The notes below the pieces were generated by a model that worked only from the letters and a program-made list of their open reading frames with translations, searched no databases and had not been told where the DNA came from. A program made the position numbers and the translations under genes. A DNA stretch of 64,000 nt, taken from NCBI GenBank assembly GCA_964019335.1, contig OZ025648.1, positions 496,001-560,000 on the forward strand, given 5' to 3'. This stretch comes from Diplonema japonicum (lineage: Eukaryota > Euglenozoa > Diplonemea > Diplonemida > Diplonemidae). This document shows positions 8,548 to 16,767 of this stretch, piece after piece (positions within the stretch are counted from its first letter, which is position 1; every line of letters begins with the position of its first letter).

Positions 8548-9695
8548 TTAGCTCACCTGACCAGCTTGGATTTTGGCCTCGAGTTCAGCCTGCAGATTTA
8601 TTGATGATTTTTCGACACTTTCCCATACCAAGCTTACAGGTGCACGTGCTCGGGTCCATACACTAATGACGGACCCATGCAGATTGAACCCATGTACTGT
8701 ACGAGCGGCCTGTGCTGCAGACGCCTCGGTCAAGTAGTGCACAAAACAGTAACCTAGGGTGTGTATGAGAATCAGATTTAAAAAAAAAAAAGAAAAAAAA
8801 AAAAAAAGAAAAGAAATTCACTCAGACCTTTGCACTGCCCATTAGGGAACGTGGGCATCTGGATCCTCGCGATGCCGCCATAGCTCCCGAACAAGGCCCA
8901 GAGGATGGTCTCGTTCATCTCAAGCGGGAGGTTTTGGACCACGAGAAGCGTCTGGAGCTCCGTGGCGTCGAGCCGCGCGAGGTAGTCGGTCGTCTCAGTC
9001 ACAATCTGCCCCTGAAGGGCTTGAGCTCCACTCTGGTAGAGAAAAAAAATTTTTTTTCCAAAAAAAAAAAAAAAAAAAAAAAAAAAACAAACCCAAAGAT
9101 TAAGATCGAACGCCATTTGTTTTTTCATCTGCTGCTGAGGCAGTTGCTTGTCGGTGGCGCGGCCGCCGTACTTGACGGTCAGCGGGCAACCCTCAACGGT
9201 TTGTTGGTTCATGTTGACAATAGCTGACTCCGCCTCCGCTGCCGACGTGTACTTCACAAAGGCAACACCCTTCGAGTACTTCTTCTCCTTGGGGTCCAGC
9301 ACCTTGGCGTCAAGAACCTCCCCGAACATGGAGAACATCTCCTTGATCTTTTCTTTTGAAAACGATGTCCCGAAGCCGGCTATGTAGACATTTTCGCATT
9401 TTCCCTCCATCCCCTTGGGCTGGCCTGGGGCTGAGGCGTATGCCACCCTCAAGGCTAAGGCAGGGGAGCCAACCTTCTTCCCGTTCATTTCTTTGATTGC
9501 CTTGGGTACGTCAGCCTTGTCCTTGTACACTACAAAACCGTACTTCAGACTTGCGCCCGTTGTCTTGTTCACCACGAGCTTCGTGCTCTCCACTTCACCT
9601 ACCTCGTTGAACATTTCTTTCAAGTCATCTTCCGACACATCAGCAGGAAGGTGGTTCACAATAAGGTTTCTGAGGTTTTTGTCCTCGTCAGACAT
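8548..9695 (-). CDS. RNA-binding protein with three RRM domains, three exons
   Basis: Exons at 9695-9093, 9032-8828 and 8753-8548 give 337 residues. Intron 1 begins GTTTG and ends CTACCAG, and is largely a T-run. Intron 2 begins GTCTGAG and ends CCCTAG, and its removal restores RNP1 of the third RRM (KGYCFVHY). RRM1 is residues about 8-85 (LIVNHLPADV; YGFVVY). RRM2 is about 100-175 (VYIAGFGTSF; KGVAFVKY). RRM3 is about 225-300 (LLVVQNLPLEMNE). The arrangement of two close RRMs and a distant third recalls ELAV/CELF-type mRNA regulators, but I would not name an orthologue. The final codons overlap a CAG-GTGAGC donor-like sequence, so an additional 3' exon cannot be excluded. Confidence 0.85.
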
Positions 9696-9805
9696 GTTTC
9701 TTAGTGGGGGCCGCTGCGTGTGGAATAAAAAATTTTTTTATATGAAGAACGGAAAGAAAAAAGAAAAAAAAAAGAACTTGAGCTTGATAAAGCCCTATTG
9801 CAATA

Positions 9806-10468
9806 TCATCTGGACGAGAGGCGTTCGACCATCTTGCGCCATTGATCTGAAGTGAGGGTGCAGGGACTGCGTAAGGGCGGACAATACATATTCTTTTTGC
9901 TTTGGCTAAGCTCCGACTCCTTCTGAAGTGCCTCTGTGTAAAGACGAGAAGTAGAAGCTACCATCTCGGTGGGTGTAAGCTTTTTAGAGGGTGCTAGTGG
10001 GAGGGGGATGTCGTACTTGGACTCAAGGTTGCATTTGCGTTTCGTCCTGTCCTCGATTTCTGTTGTGTAAAGCCGTGCGAAGGTTCGTGAGAGGTCCGAG
10101 CTGGTGTTTCGAAGTGTGAGAGTAGCCGTGCTGTTCAGCGCAGTCTTCCTTCCAAGTAATGCTGCTGTCCTCTCCTTTTCTAAAGGGCTGTAGTAATATC
10201 TGCTGTTTAGTATTTCTAGCTTATCATCGTCTATTTTCTTTGGCCTGGCGTCTCTTTTCGTCGGTGGGGGTTTTGGAGGCTGGTACAGCCTAGGGCTGCA
10301 CCCTGATACCTTCGGCCGTGCCTTTGAGGATTCCTCTTGCATCTCTACCCAAGCCCGTTTGGCGCCTTCGCTGAGTTCCTTTCCTTTGTAAAGCCTTTCG
10401 TTGCAGTTTCTAACCTTCCTGACGTTTCCCTTCATTGCTTTGATCTCCGCGGTGACATTAAGAAGCAT
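9806..10468 (-). CDS. RLY-motif protein of unknown function
   Basis: 220 residues, single exon, strongly basic. It repeats an Arg-Leu-Tyr motif: ERLYKGKEL (about 24), PRLYQPPKP (about 60), ARLYTTEIEDRTKRK (about 133) and SRLYTEALQKE (about 178). Each is followed by charged residues. Proteins carrying spaced RLY boxes are common in kinetoplastids and some other protists and are mostly annotated as conserved hypotheticals. A cytoskeletal role has been suspected for some, but that is not established here. No signal, membrane segment or catalytic motif is present. Confidence 0.75.
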   Translation of the reverse strand: MLLNVTAEIKAMKGNVRKVRNCNERLYKGKELSEGAKRAWVEMQEESSKARPKVSGCSPRLYQPPKPPPTKRDARPKKIDDDKLEILNSRYYYSPLEKERTAALLGRKTALNSTATLTLRNTSSDLSRTFARLYTTEIEDRTKRKCNLESKYDIPLPLAPSKKLTPTEMVASTSRLYTEALQKESELSQSKKNMYCPPLRSPCTLTSDQWRKMVERLSSR

Positions 10469-11017
10469 CTTGCATGCATTATGGTGTATAGTTCGATGTT
10501 TTCCCCCCCCCCTCTTCCTTTTTTTTTTTTTTGCATTAAAAAAAGAAGGCGGAGGGGGAGAAAGGGAATACGAGGCTTACAGTGCATCTATTTTCTTTTT
10601 CGAGAAGAAGAACAGGGGGAATAGGCAAGGGAGTGAAAGAATGCCATTTTTTTTTTAATTTTTTTTTCGCTTATCACTTTTTCGCGCCCATTCGCCCAGG
10701 ATTGGGTAGGATTTTTTGGTGTATACCGTGTTTTTTTCTTCTTTTTCTTTTTTTTTTCTTTTTGTTTGTTATGCAGGGCTAAATTCTGTTTGCAAAAACC
10801 AAGGGGAAAAACAAAAAAAAAACAAAAAAAAAACAAAAAACAACACTTTTCCTTTTTTTTTTGTCCCCCCTCTTCCTTCGTGGTTACCCCTCTCAAAAAA
10901 AAGAGGAAAAAAAAGGTGTTAAGCCAATAAGTTTTTTCTTCTTCTTTCTTTTCTTTTTTCTCGTCTCTCCCCCCCCCCCCCCCCCCCCCTTAATATTTTC
11001 CTATCCCTCTCTTATTC
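10469..11017. other. Intergenic homopolymer region
   Basis: Poly-T and poly-A blocks, and a C19 run at about 10971-10989 just 3' of the epimerase stop. No gene is seen. Confidence 0.75.
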
Positions 11018-11109
11018 TCATTTCAAAACATCAGGAAACTGTCCAAGATTAATCCAATACTGCAGAGCGTGCCTAAGGTAGTCGGCAGTGACGGTGGGAA
11101 CGGAGTACT

Positions 11110-11158
<49 letters not shown>

Positions 11159-12226
11159 GAAAAATTTCGGGGGGAGATAAAAAAAAAAAAAAAAAACACA
11201 CACCTCGAACCCAAGCGCTTCAACCTTCGTTCCCACTGCAGAGACAGGTGTTCCTTGAAGCTGTTCTTTACAGAGGTACGTTGTGAGGTGTCCACCGCTG
11301 CATCCTTTTTCGTTTAAGAGCTCCGACCAGTTCGTCAGATGCTTGTCGTTTGCTTCCACAAGAAGCTTGTCCAGATTTCCAACACTTTTCACGTAAATGT
11401 TCGTAGTCATGTGCCCGACACAGTGTGTCTTGATAGGGAAGATCTCTTCCACGATTTTGTTAAACTTTTTCTGGGTGGTGTCGTTCTTATCAACAAGATT
11501 ATACACTTCCCTGTTAACGCCCGCGCAGGCCACGTACCAAATTCCTCCGACAGCGTCCTGCACGTGCAAAGTGTGCATTCTGAGGTCATCGGAGTAAAGC
11601 AGTTCCATGTCCTCACCCAAATCCACATAAGATGCGGCACAAGCAAGACGGGGAATTAGTCCGCTTGTGTCACCAGGGCCATATACGTTGGGGAGCCTCG
11701 TGATGACAAATGGAAGGCTGGGGCATTGTTCCAGAATTGCATGTTCTGAATTGTAGTGCATTGCTGCGATTAGCTCATGTGGTTCTATCTTGTCGTCTTC
11801 CTTGGAAGGCTTCTCGCCCTTGCTGTCCTTTACCTTGTATACGGAGCAGGAGCCGACTTCTACGTACTTGTCACAGCCGAGGGATTCTGCCATTTTCGCG
11901 CATTTGATTTTCATCTCTTTTACCCTGTCGTACTCAAAGTCCTCGCAGCCGAACTTTGTCAGCCCTGCCAGGTTTATCACGATGTTGTAGCGTTCGTTGT
12001 TGAAGGCTTTCGCCGTCCCTGCTTCCGTCCACAGGTCGCATTGAATGAACTCCACCATATCCTTCTCGAAGGTCTCCTCGAACCTCTTGTCCATGTACGC
12101 CATGAACGGAGGGGTCTTGTCGGCAACCCTGACCCGCCCGGCAAGATTGTATTCTATCAAATATTGCACAAGATTCTTTCCAATGAACCCGGTCCCGCCC
12201 AGGACAAGCACACTGGGACCCGACAT
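11018..12226 (-). CDS. NAD(P)-dependent epimerase/SDR-like protein, two exons
   Basis: Exon 1 at 12226-11204 (341 codons) and exon 2 at 11107-11018 (29 codons plus TGA) give 370 residues. The intron (about 96 nt) runs from GTGTGTG to ACTAG and is mostly homopolymer. The N-terminus holds the Rossmann glycine motif GGTGFIG (residues 10-16). Later come NLAG, the GSCSVY strand-5 segment (about 128), and TRLPNVYGPG (about 173), all typical of extended SDR enzymes such as nucleotide-sugar epimerases or 3-beta-HSD relatives. The catalytic YxxxK appears as Y-N-S-E-H (about 159), so the usual lysine is a histidine. This leaves activity uncertain. Spliced, the C-terminus ends in VTADYLRHALQYW and then FPDVLK. 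Confidence 0.8.
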
Positions 12227-12352
12227 TTTTTTTTTCTTTTCTTTTTTTTTTTCTTTTTTTTTTTTTTTTGAAAAATTTCGGGGAAAAAAAAAAAGTCAAT
12301 TTTTTTTTGTTTACGGGAATGAGGGGGAAGAAAGGGGGGGGGGGGGGGGGAA

Positions 12353-12802
12353 TTATGGTTTGGAAACTCCGCTCAGTGTTACGAAAACCTGGCCTCCTAG
12401 AACCATGCTCAGCTTTGTAGGGTCTGACATGGTGTATTTTTTCAACACGGGAGGCCCGTCGTACTCCGGTATCTCGACCATCAGCTCCCTCCCATTAACA
12501 ATAACCTCAAAAGTTCCCGTTCTGGCAGGGTACCCAGCCGCTTTCTTCGCAGGGGCGGGGATCATGCTGAGAAAGGGGTCGGTGAGCTTTCGTGTCGCTC
12601 CTGCCTCGTTGCTATGTTGTCCGATTTCGAAGCCGAAGCCATCGACCTTCAGTTTGAATCTGACACTATTCCCCTTTATCTCAATGGGGACTACCATGTA
12701 ATCACCGCCTACGGCTTCCACACCCACTACTTGGTTCCCATTCGCATCTTCTGAAAGAATCACATCTGTCGCAAGGGGAAGTTTCAATAACCTAACACTC
12801 AT
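12353..12802 (-). CDS. Beta-rich hypothetical protein, 149 residues
   Basis: A single exon. The sequence alternates short hydrophobic strands: MVVPIEIKGNSVRFKLKV, TFEVIVNGRELMVEIPEY and LSMVLGGQVFVTLSG. It lacks Cys except none near any motif, and has no signal or membrane segment. The C-terminal FEVIVNGREL followed by a strand and an 'xxxLGGQVxV' strand is reminiscent of galectin-like beta sandwiches. The carbohydrate-binding HxNPR and Trp residues are missing, so I do not assign it. The stop is followed within 15 bases by a C-run on the coding strand. Confidence 0.7.
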   Translation of the reverse strand: MSVRLLKLPLATDVILSEDANGNQVVGVEAVGGDYMVVPIEIKGNSVRFKLKVDGFGFEIGQHSNEAGATRKLTDPFLSMIPAPAKKAAGYPARTGTFEVIVNGRELMVEIPEYDGPPVLKKYTMSDPTKLSMVLGGQVFVTLSGVSKP

Positions 12803-13456
12803 TTTTTACTACTCTATTCCTAATATTTTCTTTTTTTTTTGTTTTTTTTTGTCAATTTGTGTATTACTTTCCTTTTTTAAAAAATGATGTACAGGGGTGA
12901 AGGGGTGTGGTGTATATGAAAAAAATTGGACGACCCGGGGGGGGGGGGGGGGGGGGGTGATGAAGAGGGGGGAACAAAAAAAAAACACAAGGACGCAACG
13001 GGAGCAAAAAGGACGGTAAAGAAAAAAAAACAAATAGATAGGGGTGCTAAAAAAAAAAAGAGATTTTTTTTTCTTCCCTTTTTGATTCTTTTTGCCAGGA
13101 TTTTTTTTTCCTCCCCTCCCTCCTAATTTTTCTGAAGAAAAAAAAAGCCCTCGAAAAAAAAAAAGAACACTAAACAAAAAGGGGGGAGCGGTGGAAGGAA
13201 AAAAAAAAAGAAAACAAAAGAAGAAGGGAGAAAAAAAAAAACACCCTGGCAAAAAAAAAAAGGGTTCCCCCTCCCTTTTCCATCCCTTATTTTTTTCTGA
13301 TCTCCTTAGATACACACCAAAAACCATCCTTTATTTTTTCCCTTCCTCCCCCACTGTCACTTACACTACCAGAAAAAAAAAAGGGGGCAGATTGGTAACT
13401 CACATCTTCCTGAACTCGGCACACTTTTTTTTTTCTCTTTTTTTCCCCCCCATTTT
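12803..13456. other. Intergenic homopolymer region
   Basis: G20-type run at about 12938-12957 and many A-runs. Only low-complexity Lys/Phe frames occur. No gene is seen. Confidence 0.8.
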
Positions 13457-13736
13457 TCATACCAGTTCGTGCATGCGAGTGCTGCCGAACTTGTCCTCGT
13501 TCTTCGCCATTTCAGTAAGAAGGGAAGCAGGCTGTGTGTGTGTGTGTGGAGAAGAGAGAAAAAAAAAAAAAAAAAAAAAAAGAAAGAAACTGTTCTTTCT
13601 ATCAAACCTTGTCCTGCTTCGCGGCTTTCATCACGGTAGCCATGGTCTTGTATGTCTCTGAGGTGGGGTCGATTTCGAAATTCAGGACATCGTCGAATAG
13701 GTGCACCACACGCTTGCTGTTCTCGGGTTCAGCCGA

Positions 13737-13768
<32 letters not shown>

Positions 13769-14092
13769 CCCGCAACATACTTCATGAGGATCTCTAGGGT
13801 GTTGGCATCGGGCCTGATAAGCTTGCTCTTCATCACCTCGAAGTTACTCTTAAGAGTGTCGTTCACCTTCAGGTCAGAAAGCTTGCGGAGCTCCACATTG
13901 TACTGTCATAGGATGGAAAATTGTATTTTTTTTTTTTTTGAAAAAAAAAACCTGCGCAACGTTGGTCACTTTGAACTCGTACAGGTTTTCGATGGCGGAG
14001 GTGGACTGGAACTCCAGGAAGGCGGGGTCCTTCTCGCCTTTGAACTCGGATGCGGGCCTGGCCGCGGACCTCATCAGGGTGCGCCTCATCAT
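13457..14092 (-). CDS. Mitochondrial PPR-like protein, four exons
   Basis: Exons at about 14092-13952, 13902-13781, 13737-13608 and 13531-13457 join to 155 residues with no frame conflict (phases 0, 2, 0). Introns start GTTTTT, GTATGT and GTTTGA. The second is essentially a 28-base A-run ending AAAAG, and the third ends in a CA repeat. The N-terminus MMRRTLMRSAARPAS is basic and Arg-rich, like a mitochondrial presequence. Residues about 70-130 contain two helical hairpin units with the PPR flavour: FEVMKSKLIRPDANTLEILM and LFDDVLNFEIDPTSETYKTM. PPR proteins bind organellar RNA, but two units is short, so the function stays open. The end is TEMAKNEDKFGSTRMHELV. Confidence 0.65.
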
Positions 14093-14175
14093 TTTTTTTT
14101 TTTCTTCTTCTTTTTCGTAATGCCTGGAAAAAAAGTTTTTTTTGAAAGGGGAAAAAAAAAAAAAAAAAAAATCCC

Positions 14176-15167
14176 TCACAGCACGCCCTGCATTGCGGAT
14201 TCTAACAAGTCGAAATCGACACCATTCTCCACAACACGGACCGCCTCCTGTATCTTTCTGTCATCGTCGAACCTGTGGGGGAATCCTACTGCGTTCCATT
14301 TTGCGATTTCCGACAAGACCTGGGAGACGGTGGCTGTTCGGTGAACAAAGACGGTGTGCGGCTCAAGCCTCTTAACCAAGCTGGAAGGCCACTGCGAAAC
14401 AGCCCCCGTGAAGAGAAAAGACGGCTTCACAACACCAACACACCGATCGACAACAGAAAGTATCGAAGAAATCACATCAAAACGAGAACCAGGAACAACA
14501 AACAAGGGGAAAGGATGCTCCGCAAGGGCAGCGGACGCCTCGAATGCGTCAATAGCAGAAGAGACACCTAAACATGTTGTGATGGGGTGGGAATCTGAGA
14601 TTTTTGTCCGTTCGTCCATTTTGAAGATTTCTTGAAGGTCGAGAATTGTCAGGGTTTGAAGTGCAGCGGTGTGGGGTACTGAACCGAAAACGGTGTAGTT
14701 GTAATCTTTCAAACCTCCGTTTTTATTGAGGATTGCACCGTCGAGGCCCTTTTTGTAAAAATTGCTGTTGAGGATGAACGGCTCTTCGGACGCTTCCGAG
14801 CAGACCATGATGTTTAGACTTTTTACATTTTGCACGATGTCAGAAAATCCTTCTCGTGCTGCCGTACCGGGAAGGCTGAGTATAGTCACGTCATTGTTGA
14901 GCCGCATTTTCTCGTACGCTGAGGCCACCCCCTCCACGCCTCCTGAGGGGCATATTTCTTTGTATTGCAAATGGTTTGTTAAAACTTTTTCGCGGATGAT
15001 AACGGTGTCTTTGTCCACGGCTGCGTCCTCCACCTGTATCACCCCTTCGCCGCGTGGGACCCGCAGGAAGCCCACCGACCGCCCTCTCTTTTGAAATCCT
15101 GATATCAATCCCATAGACACCGTCAAGCCCCCCGATCTAAGCGGGGAGGTTAGGGTTAGTCCGCATT

Positions 15168-15171
<4 letters not shown>
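14176..15171 (-). CDS. BioD-like / DRTGG-domain protein with degenerate P-loop
   Basis: 331 residues, single exon. The N-terminal part follows the dethiobiotin-synthetase-like fold used in front of phosphotransacetylases: LTLTSPLRSGGLTVSMGL, then FQKRGRSVGFLRVP. The Walker A lysine is not present (SPLRSGGLTVS in place of GxxxxGKT). The C-terminal half has a DRTGG-type block, HPFPLFVVPGSRFDVISS (about 232). I see no PTA catalytic domain, so it is the regulatory half alone. Nucleotide binding is doubtful. The ATG is preceded by an unbroken run of about 21 A residues. Bacterial relatives are sensors or acetyl-phosphate pathway regulators; a eukaryotic role is unknown. Confidence 0.65.
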
Positions 15172-15198
<27 letters not shown>

Positions 15199-15520
15199 AT
15201 CGTTTCCTAATCACGGATGATTTTTTTTTTTTGGATTTAGAAAGAAAGGGGGGGGAAAATTATTTTATGGGAAAAAAAAAAGGAGGAATTGGCAGTTGTG
15301 TTGTACGTGCCGAGGGGGGGGGGGGGGGGGGGGGGGGGTAGAAAAACCTGTAGAAAAGCTTTGCACAACCCCGTAAACATGTTTGCCAACGTTCCCCCCC
15401 CCCTTTTTTTTCTGTTTAGGAATAATAAAAAAAAGGAGAGGCCACCCCCCTCCCACCACCGTGTAACAAAGAGAAAAAAAAAGAAAGGGGAAAATTATTT
15501 TTTTTTTCTTCCTTCCCTTC

Positions 15521-15715
15521 TCAAACGTGCAGCCCGACTGGTACACTGGCAAACCCGTGGCTCACTTGGACTACTGTCACCGGAATGCTCACCACTGCAG
15601 GGATGATGTGCCCACCATCGGCCTTGGGGCTCCCACCGACAGAAGGCTTCTTGACACCATGAACATGGTGCACGCCGGGAAGACCAGTGGACTTGAGGTT
15701 CTTGATGGCACCCAT
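15521..15715 (-). CDS. Tandem small-protein family member A (64 residues)
   Basis: Starts MGAIKNLKSTGLPGVHHVHG and ends SVPVGLHV. It is a close paralogue of the next upstream gene (15848-16033): the first 8 residues, the LPGVHHVH box, and the AVVSIPVTV-QVSHGFASVP block are shared. The middle differs (basic KKPSVGGSPKADGGHI). The ATG directly follows a long A-run. I recognise no domain. The conserved His-rich box and the hydrophobic C-terminal half suggest one structured unit. The differences are concentrated in the linker and at synonymous-type positions, which is what selection on the protein would give. Confidence 0.65.
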   Translation of the reverse strand: MGAIKNLKSTGLPGVHHVHGVKKPSVGGSPKADGGHIIPAVVSIPVTVVQVSHGFASVPVGLHV

Positions 15716-15847
15716 TTTTTTTTTTTTTTTTTTTTTGTTATTCGTGTAAGAGAAACTGTACAATGAGAATGAGAATTTTTTTACAAAAAAAAATTTTTTT
15801 TAAAGGAGGGAGAGGGGGGAAGTGTAATTATTACTTAACAAGCCACC

Positions 15848-16033
15848 TCAAATACGTAAGCCAATCGGTACACTGGCAAACCCGTGGCTCACCTGAATAA
15901 CGGTAACAGGTATGCTAACCACGGCTGGAATAACGTCTCCCCTCGAACCAGCAGCACTTGGCGTTGCTGGCTTTACAGGGTGTACATGGTGCACACCAGG
16001 GAGGGCAGCCTTGAGGTTCTTAATCGCGCCCAT
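15848..16033 (-). CDS. Tandem small-protein family member B (61 residues)
   Basis: Starts MGAIKNLKAALPGVHHVHPV and ends ASVPIGLRI. It lies 133 bp upstream of its twin at 15521-15715 in the same orientation, so this is a tandem duplication. The linker (KPATPSAAGSRGDVI) is shorter than in the twin. No homologue is recognised. The leader is ACAAAAACTAAACAAAAT rather than pure poly-A. No membrane segment or signal peptide is obvious. Confidence 0.65.
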   Translation of the reverse strand: MGAIKNLKAALPGVHHVHPVKPATPSAAGSRGDVIPAVVSIPVTVIQVSHGFASVPIGLRI

Positions 16034-16767
16034 ATTTTGTTTAGTTTTTGTGTATTGAAAGATTGGTATGCTGCTTAAATGTGAGGGTGTCCCTTCCCAG
16101 AAGCACAAAAAAAAAAGGAGAGAGAAAAAAAAAACGGAAAATAATAAAATAATAAAGGGGGGAGAGAAAAAAAAATGAGGAGAGAAATAAAAGAAGGTAA
16201 GTACTACAATGGGGGAAGGATGGGGGGGGGGGGGGGGGAACGGCAACTGAAGGCTAGGTATCTCTAAGCAGACGGGCCGTCTGAGTCTGGAAAAGGAGGG
16301 ATAAGAATTCTTTAAAATTCTTTTTAAAAAAAACCATCTTCGTCCCCCCCCCCCCCCCTTCTTTTTTTTGAATTGTCCCAAAAAAAGAAAAAGGCAATAT
16401 GTGAGACCAAAAAAAAAAAAGAAGGGGGGAAAAAAAAGGGGGGAGGGCAGCAAAAGCACAACCTATAGGATGATCTTGAAGAAAAGAAAAAAGGGAAGAG
16501 AAAAAAAAAAGGCGCTGGAGGTAAGATATTTATTGCACAATTCCCATTTTTTTTGTTGTTGTTCTCCACAAATAATACATAAAAAAAAACCCTCCCCCCT
16601 CCCCCCTAGTCAAGTGAAGAATAACCTTTTTTAGAAGGAGGTTTGTAACCGTAGTCCGCTTGCGCGTACTGAGCATCACGCCGCACCATAGTACTGTCTT
16701 CGATAGCATTGTAGTTTCGAGTGAGGCGTTGCATCTGTTTTTTTTTTTTTTTTTTTTTTCTTTTAAA
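16034..16767. other. Intergenic homopolymer region
   Basis: G17 and C15 runs at about 16221-16237 and 16345-16359, and many A-runs. A patch at about 16620-16735 has ordinary composition but no supported frame. Confidence 0.7.

Noticed and set aside
12809-13327. 172-residue minus-strand frame
   Set aside because: Composed of homopolymer-encoded Phe, Lys, Gly and Pro runs with no splice or motif support.
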